The notes: generated from the letters alone by a model not told the origin. DNA of 8,645 nucleotides from an uncultured Eggerthellaceae bacterium (GCA_934631995.1 CAKTYF010000077.1:1-8645); one strand, 5' to 3'. Numbered from the stretch's first letter, positions 1 through 6,039 are shown. Made by a program: numbers and translations.

Positions 1-271
1 TGCCTGTTCCGCTCCCCAAATCAAGAACGACGGAACCGGCAGACAGCGCCGAACAGCCGGGGCGCGAAACAAGGGGCAACGGAGATTTGCTCCATTCAGT
101 TCGCTCACCATCAGTCATACGCGTTGATATGCAGGATGGAATTTTGGAACAAACCTCCGTCCCCTGTTCCAAAATCTGAAAAAGCTCTTCGGTGAGAAGA
201 AGCGGATTTTGACCCATTATTTTTGACGAAACAAGAGAAGAGTCGAAGCTTTTTGCTTTTGGGTAATTCAT
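1..271 (-). CDS. SAM-dependent methyltransferase, 5' part, carrying an in-frame repeat insertion; runs off the left edge
   Basis: An open frame of 90 codons starts at ATG 271-269 and continues past base 1. An AAGGA ribosome binding site lies 6 nt upstream of the start. The first ~30 residues (MNYPKAKSFD..., ...IMGQNPLLLTEELFQ) resemble the N-terminus of class I methyltransferases that read 'MGPNP..L.EEL'. The last visible residues, VVLDLGSGTG, are motif I, the S-adenosylmethionine-binding glycine loop. In relatives I recall, about 10 residues separate these two parts; here there are about 50. The extra stretch coincides with a palindromic repeat element (about 34-175) that is read through without a stop codon. 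The methyl acceptor cannot be predicted. Whether the enzyme works with this insertion is unknown, because the rest of the catalytic domain lies outside the window. Confidence 0.75.
   Translation of the reverse strand, partial: MNYPKAKSFDSSLVSSKIMGQNPLLLTEELFQILEQGTEVCSKIPSCISTRMTDGERTEWSKSPLPLVSRPGCSALSAGSVVLDLGSGTG
34..175. repeat. Dispersed palindromic repeat, copy 1, inside the methyltransferase frame
   Basis: The core at 141-175 is a perfect 11-bp inverted repeat (ATTTTGGAACA / TGTTCCAAAAT) around a 13-nt loop, AACCTCCGTCCCC. Bases 142-172 are identical (31 of 31) to 778-808. The likeness to copy 2 continues leftward in weaker form: a block around 98-112 (ttcgctcaccatc versus ttcgcccgccatc), a block at 60-76 (gggcgcgaaacaagggg versus gggcatagaacaagagg), and a short aaccggcag / aatcggcag match near 34-42. 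The outer boundary is therefore approximate. No transposase or target duplication is visible. Confidence 0.75.
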
Positions 272-501
272 GATTATTCCTTTGTTCTTAGGGTGTATTC
301 AAATATATCAATGCAAAAGCGCAGACCAACTACGGTCAGACGCCTGATCGCTTTACGAAAGCATTACATTGCGCAGCAAAAGCGCTGCACGTTCCCTAAA
401 GAACAAGGACCAAAAAGACATCCCCTTAAAGGATTTCGCGAGAAGCACCTTTAGCCTCTCAGTTGAAGTGATTTTACCACGCCCGCCACCCAAACGAGCA
501 G
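272..501 (-). other. Spacer between the small membrane ORF and the methyltransferase
   Basis: I see no convincing gene in this stretch. It holds the methyltransferase promoter candidate and a short imperfect hairpin near 371-387 (GCAGC / GCTGC arms) that lacks a T run, so it is a poor terminator. Confidence 0.4.
302..329 (-). promoter_or_regulatory. Candidate promoter of the methyltransferase gene
   Basis: On the minus strand a -35-like TTGGTC (324-329) and a -10-like TATATT (302-307) are separated by 16 bases. They lie about 30 bases upstream of the methyltransferase start in otherwise non-coding sequence. A short inverted repeat (GACC...GGTC) overlaps the -35 region. This is sequence pattern only. 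Confidence 0.4.
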
Positions 502-609
502 CTATTGCGCGAAAAAAGTTGCCGCGATCAAACCTGCGGTAATAATTGCAAGTGACCAGGCCAGCGTCACCGTTTTCCGATAAAGCTTCCTTTTGACCCA
601 CAAGCTCAT
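502..609 (-). CDS. Small single-pass membrane protein (35 aa)
   Basis: ATG at 609-607 and TAG at 504-502 define a 35-residue peptide. An AAGGGG ribosome binding site sits about 7 bases upstream, and a promoter-like pair lies further up (649-676). Residues 1-12 are basic (MSLWVKRKLYRK). Residues 13-34 (from TVTLAWSLAII to AATFFA) form one hydrophobic stretch long enough to cross a membrane, so an N-in single-span protein is likely. No family is recognised. It is read in a different frame from the longer but less protein-like 87-codon frame over 353-616, which begins with a GTG without proper spacing to this ribosome binding site. The gene lies upstream of the methyltransferase on the same strand, with about 230 bases between them. 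Confidence 0.5.
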   Translation of the reverse strand: MSLWVKRKLYRKTVTLAWSLAIITAGLIAATFFAQ

Positions 610-648
610 AGCCCACCCCTTACGCTCAGCCATTTGTCTTGCACGCTT

Positions 649-676
649 ATTCTATCAAAAAAGTTAGCTAAGGCAA
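649..676 (-). promoter_or_regulatory. Candidate promoter of the small membrane protein
   Basis: On the minus strand TTGCCT (671-676) and TAGAAT (649-654) are separated by 16 bases. The -10 matches the consensus at five of six positions. The predicted start of transcription gives a leader of about 30 bases before the ATG at 609. Confidence 0.45.
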
Positions 677-688
677 ACATATGAAAGT

Positions 689-808
689 AATCGGCAGTGC
701 AGAGGGCATAGAACAAGAGGCGGGATTTTCATTCGCTTCGCCCGCCATCGGCCAGACACCTTTGACGGCTGATCGATTTTTGGAACAAACCTCCGTCCCC
801 TGTTCCAA
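689..808. repeat. Dispersed palindromic repeat, copy 2, abutting the acetyltransferase stop codon
   Basis: Bases 778-808 repeat 142-172 exactly. Here the stem is 8 bp (TTGGAACA / TGTTCCAA) because the flanking base differs. A second stem, GGCGGG (719-724) with CCCGCC (741-746), is perfect in this copy and degraded in copy 1. The element starts one base after the TAA of the acetyltransferase gene (810-812), so it may form the 3' end of that transcript. No long T run follows on the minus strand, so it is not a classical terminator. The outer boundary near 689 is approximate. Confidence 0.75.
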
Positions 809-809
809 T

Positions 810-1235
810 TTATTTCGGTTGCCACACCATTGCGTAATCTTTTTCACCAGTAGATTCATCCAAGCCGCTACACTGAATCTCGAATCCTTCTCTTTGATAA
901 AAAAGGATTGCCTTCGTATTTTTTTGGTACACATTTAAAAGCAGTTTATTTCTTTTTTCCTTAGCGCAATTTAATAGCATTTTGCCTATACCCTGCGATT
1001 GCGCCTCATCGGAAATAAAAATGCCCTCAATATATTCGTCGTTCAGTCCTATAAAACCTTGTATCTCTTGATCGTCTTCATAGACATAAACCGTTGCCTG
1101 CAATAGCAGTTCTTTTACTAAGTCGAAATTACTTTTCCAATACTGCTCAGAGATAAAAGAATGTGCCTTTATATTGGTTTCCAGCCATATATCGGCAACT
1201 TTATTAATATCTGCTTTTCGCAATTCTCTAATCAT
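810..1235 (-). CDS. GNAT family N-acetyltransferase, YjaB-like
   Basis: This 141-residue protein is full length for a single GNAT domain. It transfers an acetyl group from acetyl-CoA to an amine of unknown identity. The acetyl-CoA-binding motif A runs through residues 71-90 and includes QSQGIG (79-84), the Q/R-x-x-G-x-G/A signature. Motif B is NVYQKNTKAILFYQREGF (101-118), typical of the family. The N-terminus (IRELRKADINKVADIW...) and the 'HSFIS..YW' segment resemble E. coli YjaB. The coding sequence is much richer in A and T than the neighbouring genes and uses ATA, AAT and TTA freely, which suggests acquisition from a low-GC donor. The start ATG overlaps the stop of a possible upstream small ORF (ATGA). 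Only a weak AGAAGAG-like ribosome binding site precedes it, consistent with translational coupling. Confidence 0.85.
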   Translation of the reverse strand: MIRELRKADINKVADIWLETNIKAHSFISEQYWKSNFDLVKELLLQATVYVYEDDQEIQGFIGLNDEYIEGIFISDEAQSQGIGKMLLNCAKEKRNKLLLNVYQKNTKAILFYQREGFEIQCSGLDESTGEKDYAMVWQPK

Positions 1236-1384
1236 AACGGCAGCTCTTCTGCAAATTCCGGTTTGCTTGCTCCATGAAGTTTAACCCATTCGCTTTCAAA
1301 CTTGCCGACAGAAAATGATACTCTGCGGAACGCCGATCCTCCCAGCAGAAGAGCCACAACCGTCCCCTGCTCCATTCTCGGCAT
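1232..1384 (-). CDS. Possible 50-aa ORF coupled to the acetyltransferase
   Basis: A frame from ATG 1384-1382 (MPRMEQGTVV...) to TGA 1234-1232 encodes 50 residues ending ...PEFAEELPL. It starts 5 bases after the stop of the XRE regulator gene and overlaps the acetyltransferase start by ATGA. The tail (KFESEWVKLHGASKPEFAEE, then LPL) reads like real protein, and the middle has a short hydrophobic run. No family is recognised and no good ribosome binding site is seen. Its first codons overlap a degenerate copy of the palindromic repeat core (1360-1374). It could be a fragment of a longer lost gene. A second reading frame over the last 100 bases is also open, so confidence is low. Confidence 0.3.
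   Translation of the reverse strand: MPRMEQGTVVALLLGGSAFRRVSFSVGKFESEWVKLHGASKPEFAEELPL
1360..1374. repeat. Degenerate partial copy of the palindromic repeat core
   Basis: CCGTCCCCTGCTCCA differs by one base from the corresponding part of the two full copies (ccgtcccctgttcca at 158-172 and 794-808). The opposite arm of the palindrome is missing, so this may be a decayed half element or chance. Confidence 0.35.
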
Positions 1385-1389
1385 ATCCG

Positions 1390-1836
1390 CTACGCAGTTT
1401 TCCAGCGCTCCAGATTGGGAAGAATCGCGCCCATAAGCGAGACTGCTTCGTCAAGCGACATCCCCGTATTTTCCGCCAATCGAGGAGCACAATCCTCGAT
1501 CATATCCTCCATGGTGGTTTCGTACGTGTATTTTCCCTGTTCATAGCACCATTTGCAGTAATGGTCGGTCTTCGCGCCCAAAGCCGTAGTTCCGCAATCG
1601 TCGGGTGTGAGCAGCATGCCGCAACTCTCGCAGTAATGCTCCGGCAAATCCATCAGATGCATAACAGGGCGCCCCGTAACGTGTGCTATGAGCTTCATCA
1701 TGTCAATGCCCGGCGTGACTTCTCCCCGCTCCCAGCGACTCACCGCCTGCCGCGTGACATAAAGCTTATCCGCCAAATCCTGCTGCGTGAAATTATTCGC
1801 CCGACGTGCTTCAACAAGGTTTTCTGCAAATGACAT
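1390..1836 (-). CDS. XRE-family transcriptional regulator with C-terminal zinc ribbon
   Basis: This 148-residue protein is probably a DNA-binding repressor. Residues 5-58 form an XRE/Cro helix-turn-helix: FTQQDLADKLYVTRQAVSRW carries the two DNA-contacting helices, followed by the typical ERGEVTPG turn. Residues 66-115 match the 'putative zinc ribbon' family, with metal ligands in two pairs, C69-x2-C72 and C94-x2-C97, and the characteristic YCKWCYEQGKYT and TMEDMIE segments. The start ATG at 1836 has an AAGGGG ribosome binding site 6 bases upstream. The gene is followed closely on the same strand by a small ORF and the acetyltransferase, which it could control. Its target and signal are not visible. 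Confidence 0.85.
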   Translation of the reverse strand: MSFAENLVEARRANNFTQQDLADKLYVTRQAVSRWERGEVTPGIDMMKLIAHVTGRPVMHLMDLPEHYCESCGMLLTPDDCGTTALGAKTDHYCKWCYEQGKYTYETTMEDMIEDCAPRLAENTGMSLDEAVSLMGAILPNLERWKTA

Positions 1837-1980
1837 GCTGCGCCCCTTCCCCTGCTAGCTATGAATGCCCACGATCCGTAACGGCTCTAACACAAACACT
1901 TTACCGACCTGCGAAAATCAAAGCAAGCAACCAGTTGTTGCATCGAACGTGTCGCCAAGCGCGGACAAACGCCGCACGTA

Positions 1981-2012
1981 TACAAGAAGCGCCCGCCGAA
2001 AACGACAGGCGC
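1981..2012 (-). terminator. Intrinsic terminator after the arylamine N-acetyltransferase gene
   Basis: On the minus strand GCGCCTGTCG and CGGCGGGCGC form a 10-bp stem with two G-T pairs and a TTTT loop, followed by TTCTTGTA. It begins 11 bases after the stop codon of the gene at 2024-2785. Confidence 0.65.
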
Positions 2013-2023
2013 AGCAGATGCGA

Positions 2024-2785
2024 CTAGAGTACAATCCCGAATTTTTCCTCGATGAACGCAAGCGAGTCTTCATCGGGGATCTCTTTTTGCACGGTGGTAA
2101 CCCCGTCCTCAACTTCGCTGTAGGACGTACCACGCAGATAGCGAAAACCGTTTTCCGTGCGAAGCGTGATCATGCGACGTTTCCAAAACGGAGAATCGGG
2201 GCTTTCGCTCAGAGCATCGCTATGCGGCTGGAACTCCGGCGTCTCGCGTGCCACCAAGCCAAAACACAGATTCGGCTTTGACTCGGTCTCATCCGCCTTC
2301 CGGCAGAACATCCACGCCCACTCTTCGTCTTCCTCATCAGGCACAACCCAATAGGAATCGCTATCGCTCACGTAGCTTCTGCCATCCAGGGGGAGCGCAA
2401 TACCAGGCTCGAAATCACCCTTACCCACATCCACATAATGCAGCATCCCGTCAAGACGAACTAAAATGGCACGATGATTGATTCTGGGATCATAACCGCC
2501 GTTTCGCAGGCGCACAAATACTGTGAACGCATCAAAACCAAGCGCGCGCAGAAGTTCACAGAACAACCCGTTCAGCTCAAAGCAGTAACCGCCGCGACGA
2601 TGCAGCACTATCTTGTCAAATAGCACATCTTCCTCAAGGCGAACGCCGCAATGCAGATCGCACACGTTAAGATTCTCAAACGGAATATGCGTTTGATGTG
2701 CGTGAATGAGCTGATTAAGCCCTTCGAGCGATACCGATGGCGCCTCGGCCAGCCCCAATCGCTTCAGATACAACGTAGTGTCCAT
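2024..2785 (-). CDS. nat: Arylamine N-acetyltransferase
   Basis: This enzyme transfers acetyl from acetyl-CoA to aromatic amines and hydrazines by a ping-pong mechanism through a cysteine thiol. The protein is 253 residues, a little short of typical bacterial homologues. The catalytic triad is intact: C68 in RGGYCFELN, H104 in NHRAILV and D119 in VDVGKGD, close to the positions known in the Salmonella enzyme (69, 107, 122). The N-terminus (YLKRLGL..., HIPFENL) also fits. I chose the ATG at 2785 because AGAGGGGG lies 9 bases upstream and the family begins here; the frame stays open for 28 more codons upstream, which look non-family. In gut bacteria such enzymes can modify amine drugs such as 5-aminosalicylate. 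The gene is separated from the histidine kinase by about 160 bases and ends in its own terminator. Confidence 0.93.
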   Translation of the reverse strand: MDTTLYLKRLGLAEAPSVSLEGLNQLIHAHQTHIPFENLNVCDLHCGVRLEEDVLFDKIVLHRRGGYCFELNGLFCELLRALGFDAFTVFVRLRNGGYDPRINHRAILVRLDGMLHYVDVGKGDFEPGIALPLDGRSYVSDSDSYWVVPDEEDEEWAWMFCRKADETESKPNLCFGLVARETPEFQPHSDALSESPDSPFWKRRMITLRTENGFRYLRGTSYSEVEDGVTTVQKEIPDEDSLAFIEEKFGIVL

Positions 2786-2928
2786 AGACAGTTTCCCCCT
2801 CTTGTCTACCCAGCTTTCCCTCAAATGTTCGATGTCGGCAGCGCGCCTTTCCGCGCCAACCGCCCCCACGCACCCGCGCCCACGGGCTCACCGCGCCACC
2901 ATCGGTCGCAGGTCAACCGCACGCCAGC

Positions 2929-2945
2929 GCGCGCTAGCAGCGCGC
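2929..2945 (-). terminator. GC-rich hairpin directly after the histidine kinase stop
   Basis: GCGCGCT (2929-2935) and AGCGCGC (2939-2945) form a 7-bp perfect stem with a 3-base loop, one base from the kinase stop codon at 2947-2949. There is no T run, so termination here is uncertain. The rest of 2786-2928 holds only the ribosome binding site of nat; no other gene is seen. Confidence 0.35.
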
Positions 2946-2946
2946 C

Positions 2947-4446
2947 TTACAGCTCAACCACAAAGCGCGATCCTCCCAGGTCAGAGTCTTCCACGTGAAC
3001 CGCGCCGCCCAAACTGAGCGCGGCATGCTTCACAATGGCAAGCCCCAAACCCGTGCCTCCCGTTTCGCGCGAACGACTGGAGTCCAGACGGAAGAACCGC
3101 TCAAACACGCGCTCACGCGCTTCGGGCGGAATGCCCGGGCCTTCATCGTCCACCGCAACGTACGCACGCACCGACGCATCGGCAGAAGAACCCAGCTTCC
3201 CTTCCCCGGAAGCCGCTTCTTCTTCCCCTACGTTCGCCTGCGAAGGCTGCGAAGCCGCAACCAGCGGCGTTACCGTCACACGAACGATGCCGCCTTCCTT
3301 ATTGTACTTGATGGCGTTGCTCACCAGATTGTATATCATTTGCTCCGCCAAGGACTCATCACCCTGCACCGTCAAAGAAGCATCGAAGCGCTGCTGAATC
3401 TCAACAGCGCGCTCTTCGGCCGCCGGCGCAAGACGGGCGCACACGCGGCGCGCCACCGCTGTGAGGTCCACGGGAAGCAAGGGCGCATCCACGCGCTCGT
3501 CAAGGCGCGAAAGCGTGAGCACGTCATCGATCAAGCCCCGCATAGACTGGGCCTCCTGACGAATGAGCCCCGCAAAACGCGGCACGTCCGATGCATCCAC
3601 CATGCCGCTTTCCATGAGCTCCGCATAACCGCCAATCACCTGCAAGGGCGACTTCATTTCGTGGCTTACATTGCTGGTGAATTCGCGACGCGTGAAAACG
3701 GCACGCTCAAGCTCTGCATTTTGCCCTTCAAGCTCGCGTCGTTGCAGGTCAACGCGCTCAAGCAGCGGTTGAATCTCCTCGTACGCATCGTTTTCCAGGG
3801 GATTTGCCATATCGATGTCGCGGAAAGGCCGCGTGATGGTCTTGGTCAAACCGCGTGCCACCAGAAGCGACAAAACGAAAATGACCACCAGAGAAACAGC
3901 AAGCGGCAGCGCCATGCTTCCTAAGAACGAGGCAAGCGACACACGCGTTTCCGCCAGGCGCAAAACCACGCCATCGGACACCAACGAAGCAGCATAAAGC
4001 GTATCGGTTCCCAGCGTATCCGAGCGGCGCATAACCGCGACCTGGCCCGATTCTTTCGCTTGACGAACTTCTTCGCGGTTCGCATGGTTGTCAAGCGTGG
4101 CTGGATCGGTGTAATTGTCGAATAAAACCGCGCCATCGGCATCGATAAGCGTGCAGCGTATATCCACAAAGGAAATCTCGGAAAGCGCCTGTGTCATTTC
4201 ATTGGTCGGTTGCTGCGAAAGCGCCTGCGAATATTCCGAGGCCTGCGCCAAAAGTTCCTGTTCGGCTTTGCCTTCGTAGACCTCATAGCTTGCGGCCGTT
4301 GCAGCGCACGTTGCCGCGCACATAACCACAAATGAAAGGCTAAACAGCACGGCGAACAGCGTATTTGCCAGCGATGGTCGCTTTTTCAAGGGGCGCGGAT
4401 GTTCCTGACGCCCGCATTCCTGCGATAAGCGCGCCTGCTCCGACAC
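2947..4446 (-). CDS. PhoR-like sensor histidine kinase
   Basis: This 499-residue membrane kinase pairs with the response regulator one base upstream. The N-terminal tail is basic. TM1 is at about residues 26-50 and TM2 at about 173-198, enclosing an extracytoplasmic domain of about 120 residues. A short HAMP-like linker ending ENDAYEEIQPLLERV follows, then a coiled stretch. The H-box FTSNVSHEMKSPLQVI places the phosphorylated histidine at H262. The N-box is NLVSNAIKYN (about 373-382), the G1 box is VDDEGPGIP, the F-box is ERFFRLD and the G2 box is GGTGLGLAIVKH (about 463-474). The start is taken as GTG 4446-4444, because the open frame further up lies inside the regulator gene and no ATG is available before TM1. 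An acidic, low-complexity stretch of about 29 residues (398-426) lies between the N and G1 boxes and looks like an insertion in the ATP-binding domain. Confidence 0.9.
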   Translation of the reverse strand: MSEQARLSQECGRQEHPRPLKKRPSLANTLFAVLFSLSFVVMCAATCAATAASYEVYEGKAEQELLAQASEYSQALSQQPTNEMTQALSEISFVDIRCTLIDADGAVLFDNYTDPATLDNHANREEVRQAKESGQVAVMRRSDTLGTDTLYAASLVSDGVVLRLAETRVSLASFLGSMALPLAVSLVVIFVLSLLVARGLTKTITRPFRDIDMANPLENDAYEEIQPLLERVDLQRRELEGQNAELERAVFTRREFTSNVSHEMKSPLQVIGGYAELMESGMVDASDVPRFAGLIRQEAQSMRGLIDDVLTLSRLDERVDAPLLPVDLTAVARRVCARLAPAAEERAVEIQQRFDASLTVQGDESLAEQMIYNLVSNAIKYNKEGGIVRVTVTPLVAASQPSQANVGEEEAASGEGKLGSSADASVRAYVAVDDEGPGIPPEARERVFERFFRLDSSRSRETGGTGLGLAIVKHAALSLGGAVHVEDSDLGGSRFVVEL

Positions 4447-4447
4447 G

Positions 4448-5143
4448 CTACTCGCCCGCTTTCGCGCGATATCCCACGCCGCGCACCGTTTGCACCAGGT
4501 CGCCGGCGCCAGGACACGCATCGTTGAGTTTCTTGCGCAGCGTTTGCACATGCGTGTCCACCGTACGCGTTTCGCCCACAAACGTCACGCCCCACACATC
4601 TTCAAGCAGCTGGGGGCGCGAAAGCGCATGGCCCTGCTCCTTGAGCAGCTTATGCAAAAGCTCGAATTCCTTGAGCGTTAAATCAAGGACCGTGCCATTC
4701 ACGCACACCTCATGCGCCGATGGGCTCAGTGATATAACACCGCAGGTCAAAGCGTCATCGGCTGGTGCCACCGACCACCTGGAAGAACGCCTGAGCAGCG
4801 CATTCACGCGGCTTACCAGCTCCATCATGCCAAAAGGCTTTGCCAGATAATCGTCGGCGCCGCCATCAAGGCCCAGCACCTTATCGTATTCCGCGCCCTT
4901 AGCGGTAAGCATCATAACGGGAACGTTGTCGAAGCGCTTGTCACGGCGAATCTTGTTCAGCACCGTTAAGCCGTCTTCGCCCGGAAGCATGATATCCAGT
5001 AACACTAAATGGGGAATCTCCTGGTCGCAAGCACTCCAGAACGACTGGGCCTCCGTGAAGCCGCGCGCTTCTAGCCCTGCCTGCTTGAGCGCATACAGGA
5101 CCAAATCGCGAATGTTGTTTTCATCTTCCACGTAATAAATCAT
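4448..5143 (-). CDS. OmpR/PhoB-family response regulator
   Basis: This 231-residue transcription factor is the partner of the downstream kinase. The receiver domain (1-117) has the acidic pair E6/D7, phospho-acceptor D50 in LVLLDIMLPGEDG, T80 and K102 in AKPF. The winged-helix output domain spans about 137-227, with TRTVDTHVQTLRKKL as recognition helix and VRGVGYR as wing. The start is placed at ATG 5143 (MIYYVEDE) because the family begins here. An in-frame ATG at 5170 would add nine non-family residues. No ribosome binding site precedes 5143; instead a TACAAT -10-like hexamer lies six bases upstream, which would give a leaderless mRNA. The kinase start follows the stop by one base, so the two are co-translated. 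The position beside pit and a DUF47 gene suggests a phosphate-responsive pair, but this is inferred from context only. Confidence 0.92.
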   Translation of the reverse strand: MIYYVEDENNIRDLVLYALKQAGLEARGFTEAQSFWSACDQEIPHLVLLDIMLPGEDGLTVLNKIRRDKRFDNVPVMMLTAKGAEYDKVLGLDGGADDYLAKPFGMMELVSRVNALLRRSSRWSVAPADDALTCGVISLSPSAHEVCVNGTVLDLTLKEFELLHKLLKEQGHALSRPQLLEDVWGVTFVGETRTVDTHVQTLRKKLNDACPGAGDLVQTVRGVGYRAKAGE

Positions 5144-5149
5144 AGAATT

Positions 5150-5155
5150 ATTGTA
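5150..5155 (-). promoter_or_regulatory. Candidate -10 box giving a leaderless regulator mRNA
   Basis: TACAAT on the minus strand matches the -10 consensus at five of six positions. Its distance to ATG 5143 would place transcription start at or next to the start codon. No strong -35 is seen at 16-18 bases (GTGAAC or TGTGAA only), which would fit an activated promoter. Confidence 0.35.
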
Positions 5156-5215
5156 ACGTGCTGGAGCCATTGTTCACACCAAGATTCGTAAAAAAGAAGG
5201 GCAAGCTGACAGGAA

Positions 5216-5232
5216 ATCGAAGGAGGATCGAA
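5216..5232 (-). promoter_or_regulatory. Direct repeat with 11-base period, candidate response-regulator operator
   Basis: On the minus strand TTCGAT-CCTCC-TTCGAT is a perfect 6-base direct repeat with 5-base spacing. OmpR/PhoB-type regulators commonly bind tandem half-sites with an 11-base period. It lies about 70 bases upstream of the regulator start. The sequence is not a known Pho box that I can name. Confidence 0.3.
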
Positions 5233-5260
5233 ACCCTAAACGAACTCCGAGAAGCAAGCG

Positions 5261-5283
5261 AAAAAGCGCAGGTACAGATGCGC
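5261..5283 (-). terminator. Possible terminator of the pit-DUF47 transcript
   Basis: On the minus strand GCGCA (5283-5279) and TGCGC (5270-5266) flank an 8-base loop and are followed by TTTTT (5265-5261). A second perfect hairpin, GGACGC/GCGTCC with a 3-base loop, lies just upstream at 5289-5303. The short stem makes this a weak call, but nothing else in the 220-base gap would end the DUF47 transcript. Confidence 0.4.
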
Positions 5284-5364
5284 AGATCGGACGCACCGCG
5301 TCCAAATGCGACCGAACAGCCGGCACCTGCACCCGCGCTGTCGCGCTACATCTTCTGCTGGGTG

Positions 5365-6018
5365 CTACGCGCACTCCGCCACAAGCGCTTCCATGCATTC
5401 TGCAGCGTGCTCTAACGCATCCATGGCTTCTTCCATGCAGTCCATCAATGCGTGGGTGATACGGCGTTGCTCGGGGTCGATAGAAGTATCTTCATACAGT
5501 CCATGAACTGCAGAAATATACAACGCGTCGCAGTCGCTTTCACAAGTTTGCACCGAAACAAGGTGTTTCCGGATAACGTCACGCTGCATCGAGCGCGCCG
5601 CAAGGCACCCACCCGCAATCTTCAGCTCCGAGCAAGCATCCGACATAAGCAGCATGAGCGACGAACCCTGAGGAACGGGATGCGAGTCTCCAACAACGTT
5701 GAACAGGAACGCCTTGATGGCAATCTCTTCCACGGCATCGCACACGTCATCGAACGCATGGGCAAGATTCGTCATGTTGTCACGATCGAAAGGCGTGACA
5801 AAATCTGTCACCAAGTGTGACAGAATCTGATGATTCACGTGGTCGGCATCGTTTTCCATAGTGTGAAGCGACTGCACCAAAGCAGAACTACCCCACTCCC
5901 CCGCCTCAAGAGCGCTTTTCAAGTTCAGCGTCATCTCTTCAGCGTACGAAAGCTGCTGATTGAACGCGTCAAAATAGTCGAAGTCGCTTTTCCTTCTCAC
6001 AACAAATTGTCCTTTCAT
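5365..6018 (-). CDS. DUF47 family (PhoU-like) phosphate transport accessory protein
   Basis: This 217-residue, mainly helical cytoplasmic protein belongs to the DUF47 group (distant PhoU relatives), whose genes usually sit beside pit transporters. It probably modulates Pit activity or links uptake to signalling. Family features are the N-terminal RKSDFDYFDAF, the HTMENDADHVNHQIL segment with conserved E, D and H residues that may bind metal, and FVTPFDRDNMTNLAHAFDDV, the most characteristic motif. The start is set at ATG 6018 (MKGQFVVRRK); a GTG five codons further up at 6033 is possible. The C-terminus is rich in Cys and Met (CMEEAMDAL..AAECMEAL). The gene follows pit by 134 bases on the same strand, so the two are probably co-transcribed. 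Confidence 0.88.
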   Translation of the reverse strand: MKGQFVVRRKSDFDYFDAFNQQLSYAEEMTLNLKSALEAGEWGSSALVQSLHTMENDADHVNHQILSHLVTDFVTPFDRDNMTNLAHAFDDVCDAVEEIAIKAFLFNVVGDSHPVPQGSSLMLLMSDACSELKIAGGCLAARSMQRDVIRKHLVSVQTCESDCDALYISAVHGLYEDTSIDPEQRRITHALMDCMEEAMDALEHAAECMEALVAECA

Positions 6019-6039
6019 GCACCACCGCGCCACACCTGA

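Noticed and set aside
353..616. An 87-codon minus-strand frame
   Set aside because: It begins at a GTG inside the ribosome-binding-site region of the better 35-residue ORF and its sequence has no protein-like pattern.
681..938. An 85-codon plus-strand frame over repeat copy 2 and the acetyltransferase 3' end
   Set aside because: Antisense to the acetyltransferase and composed partly of the repeat; no ribosome binding site.
2995..3924. A 309-codon plus-strand open frame opposite the histidine kinase
   Set aside because: It is antisense to a clear kinase, is very rich in Arg and His with no family-like motifs, and arises from the GC-rich codon pattern of the real gene.
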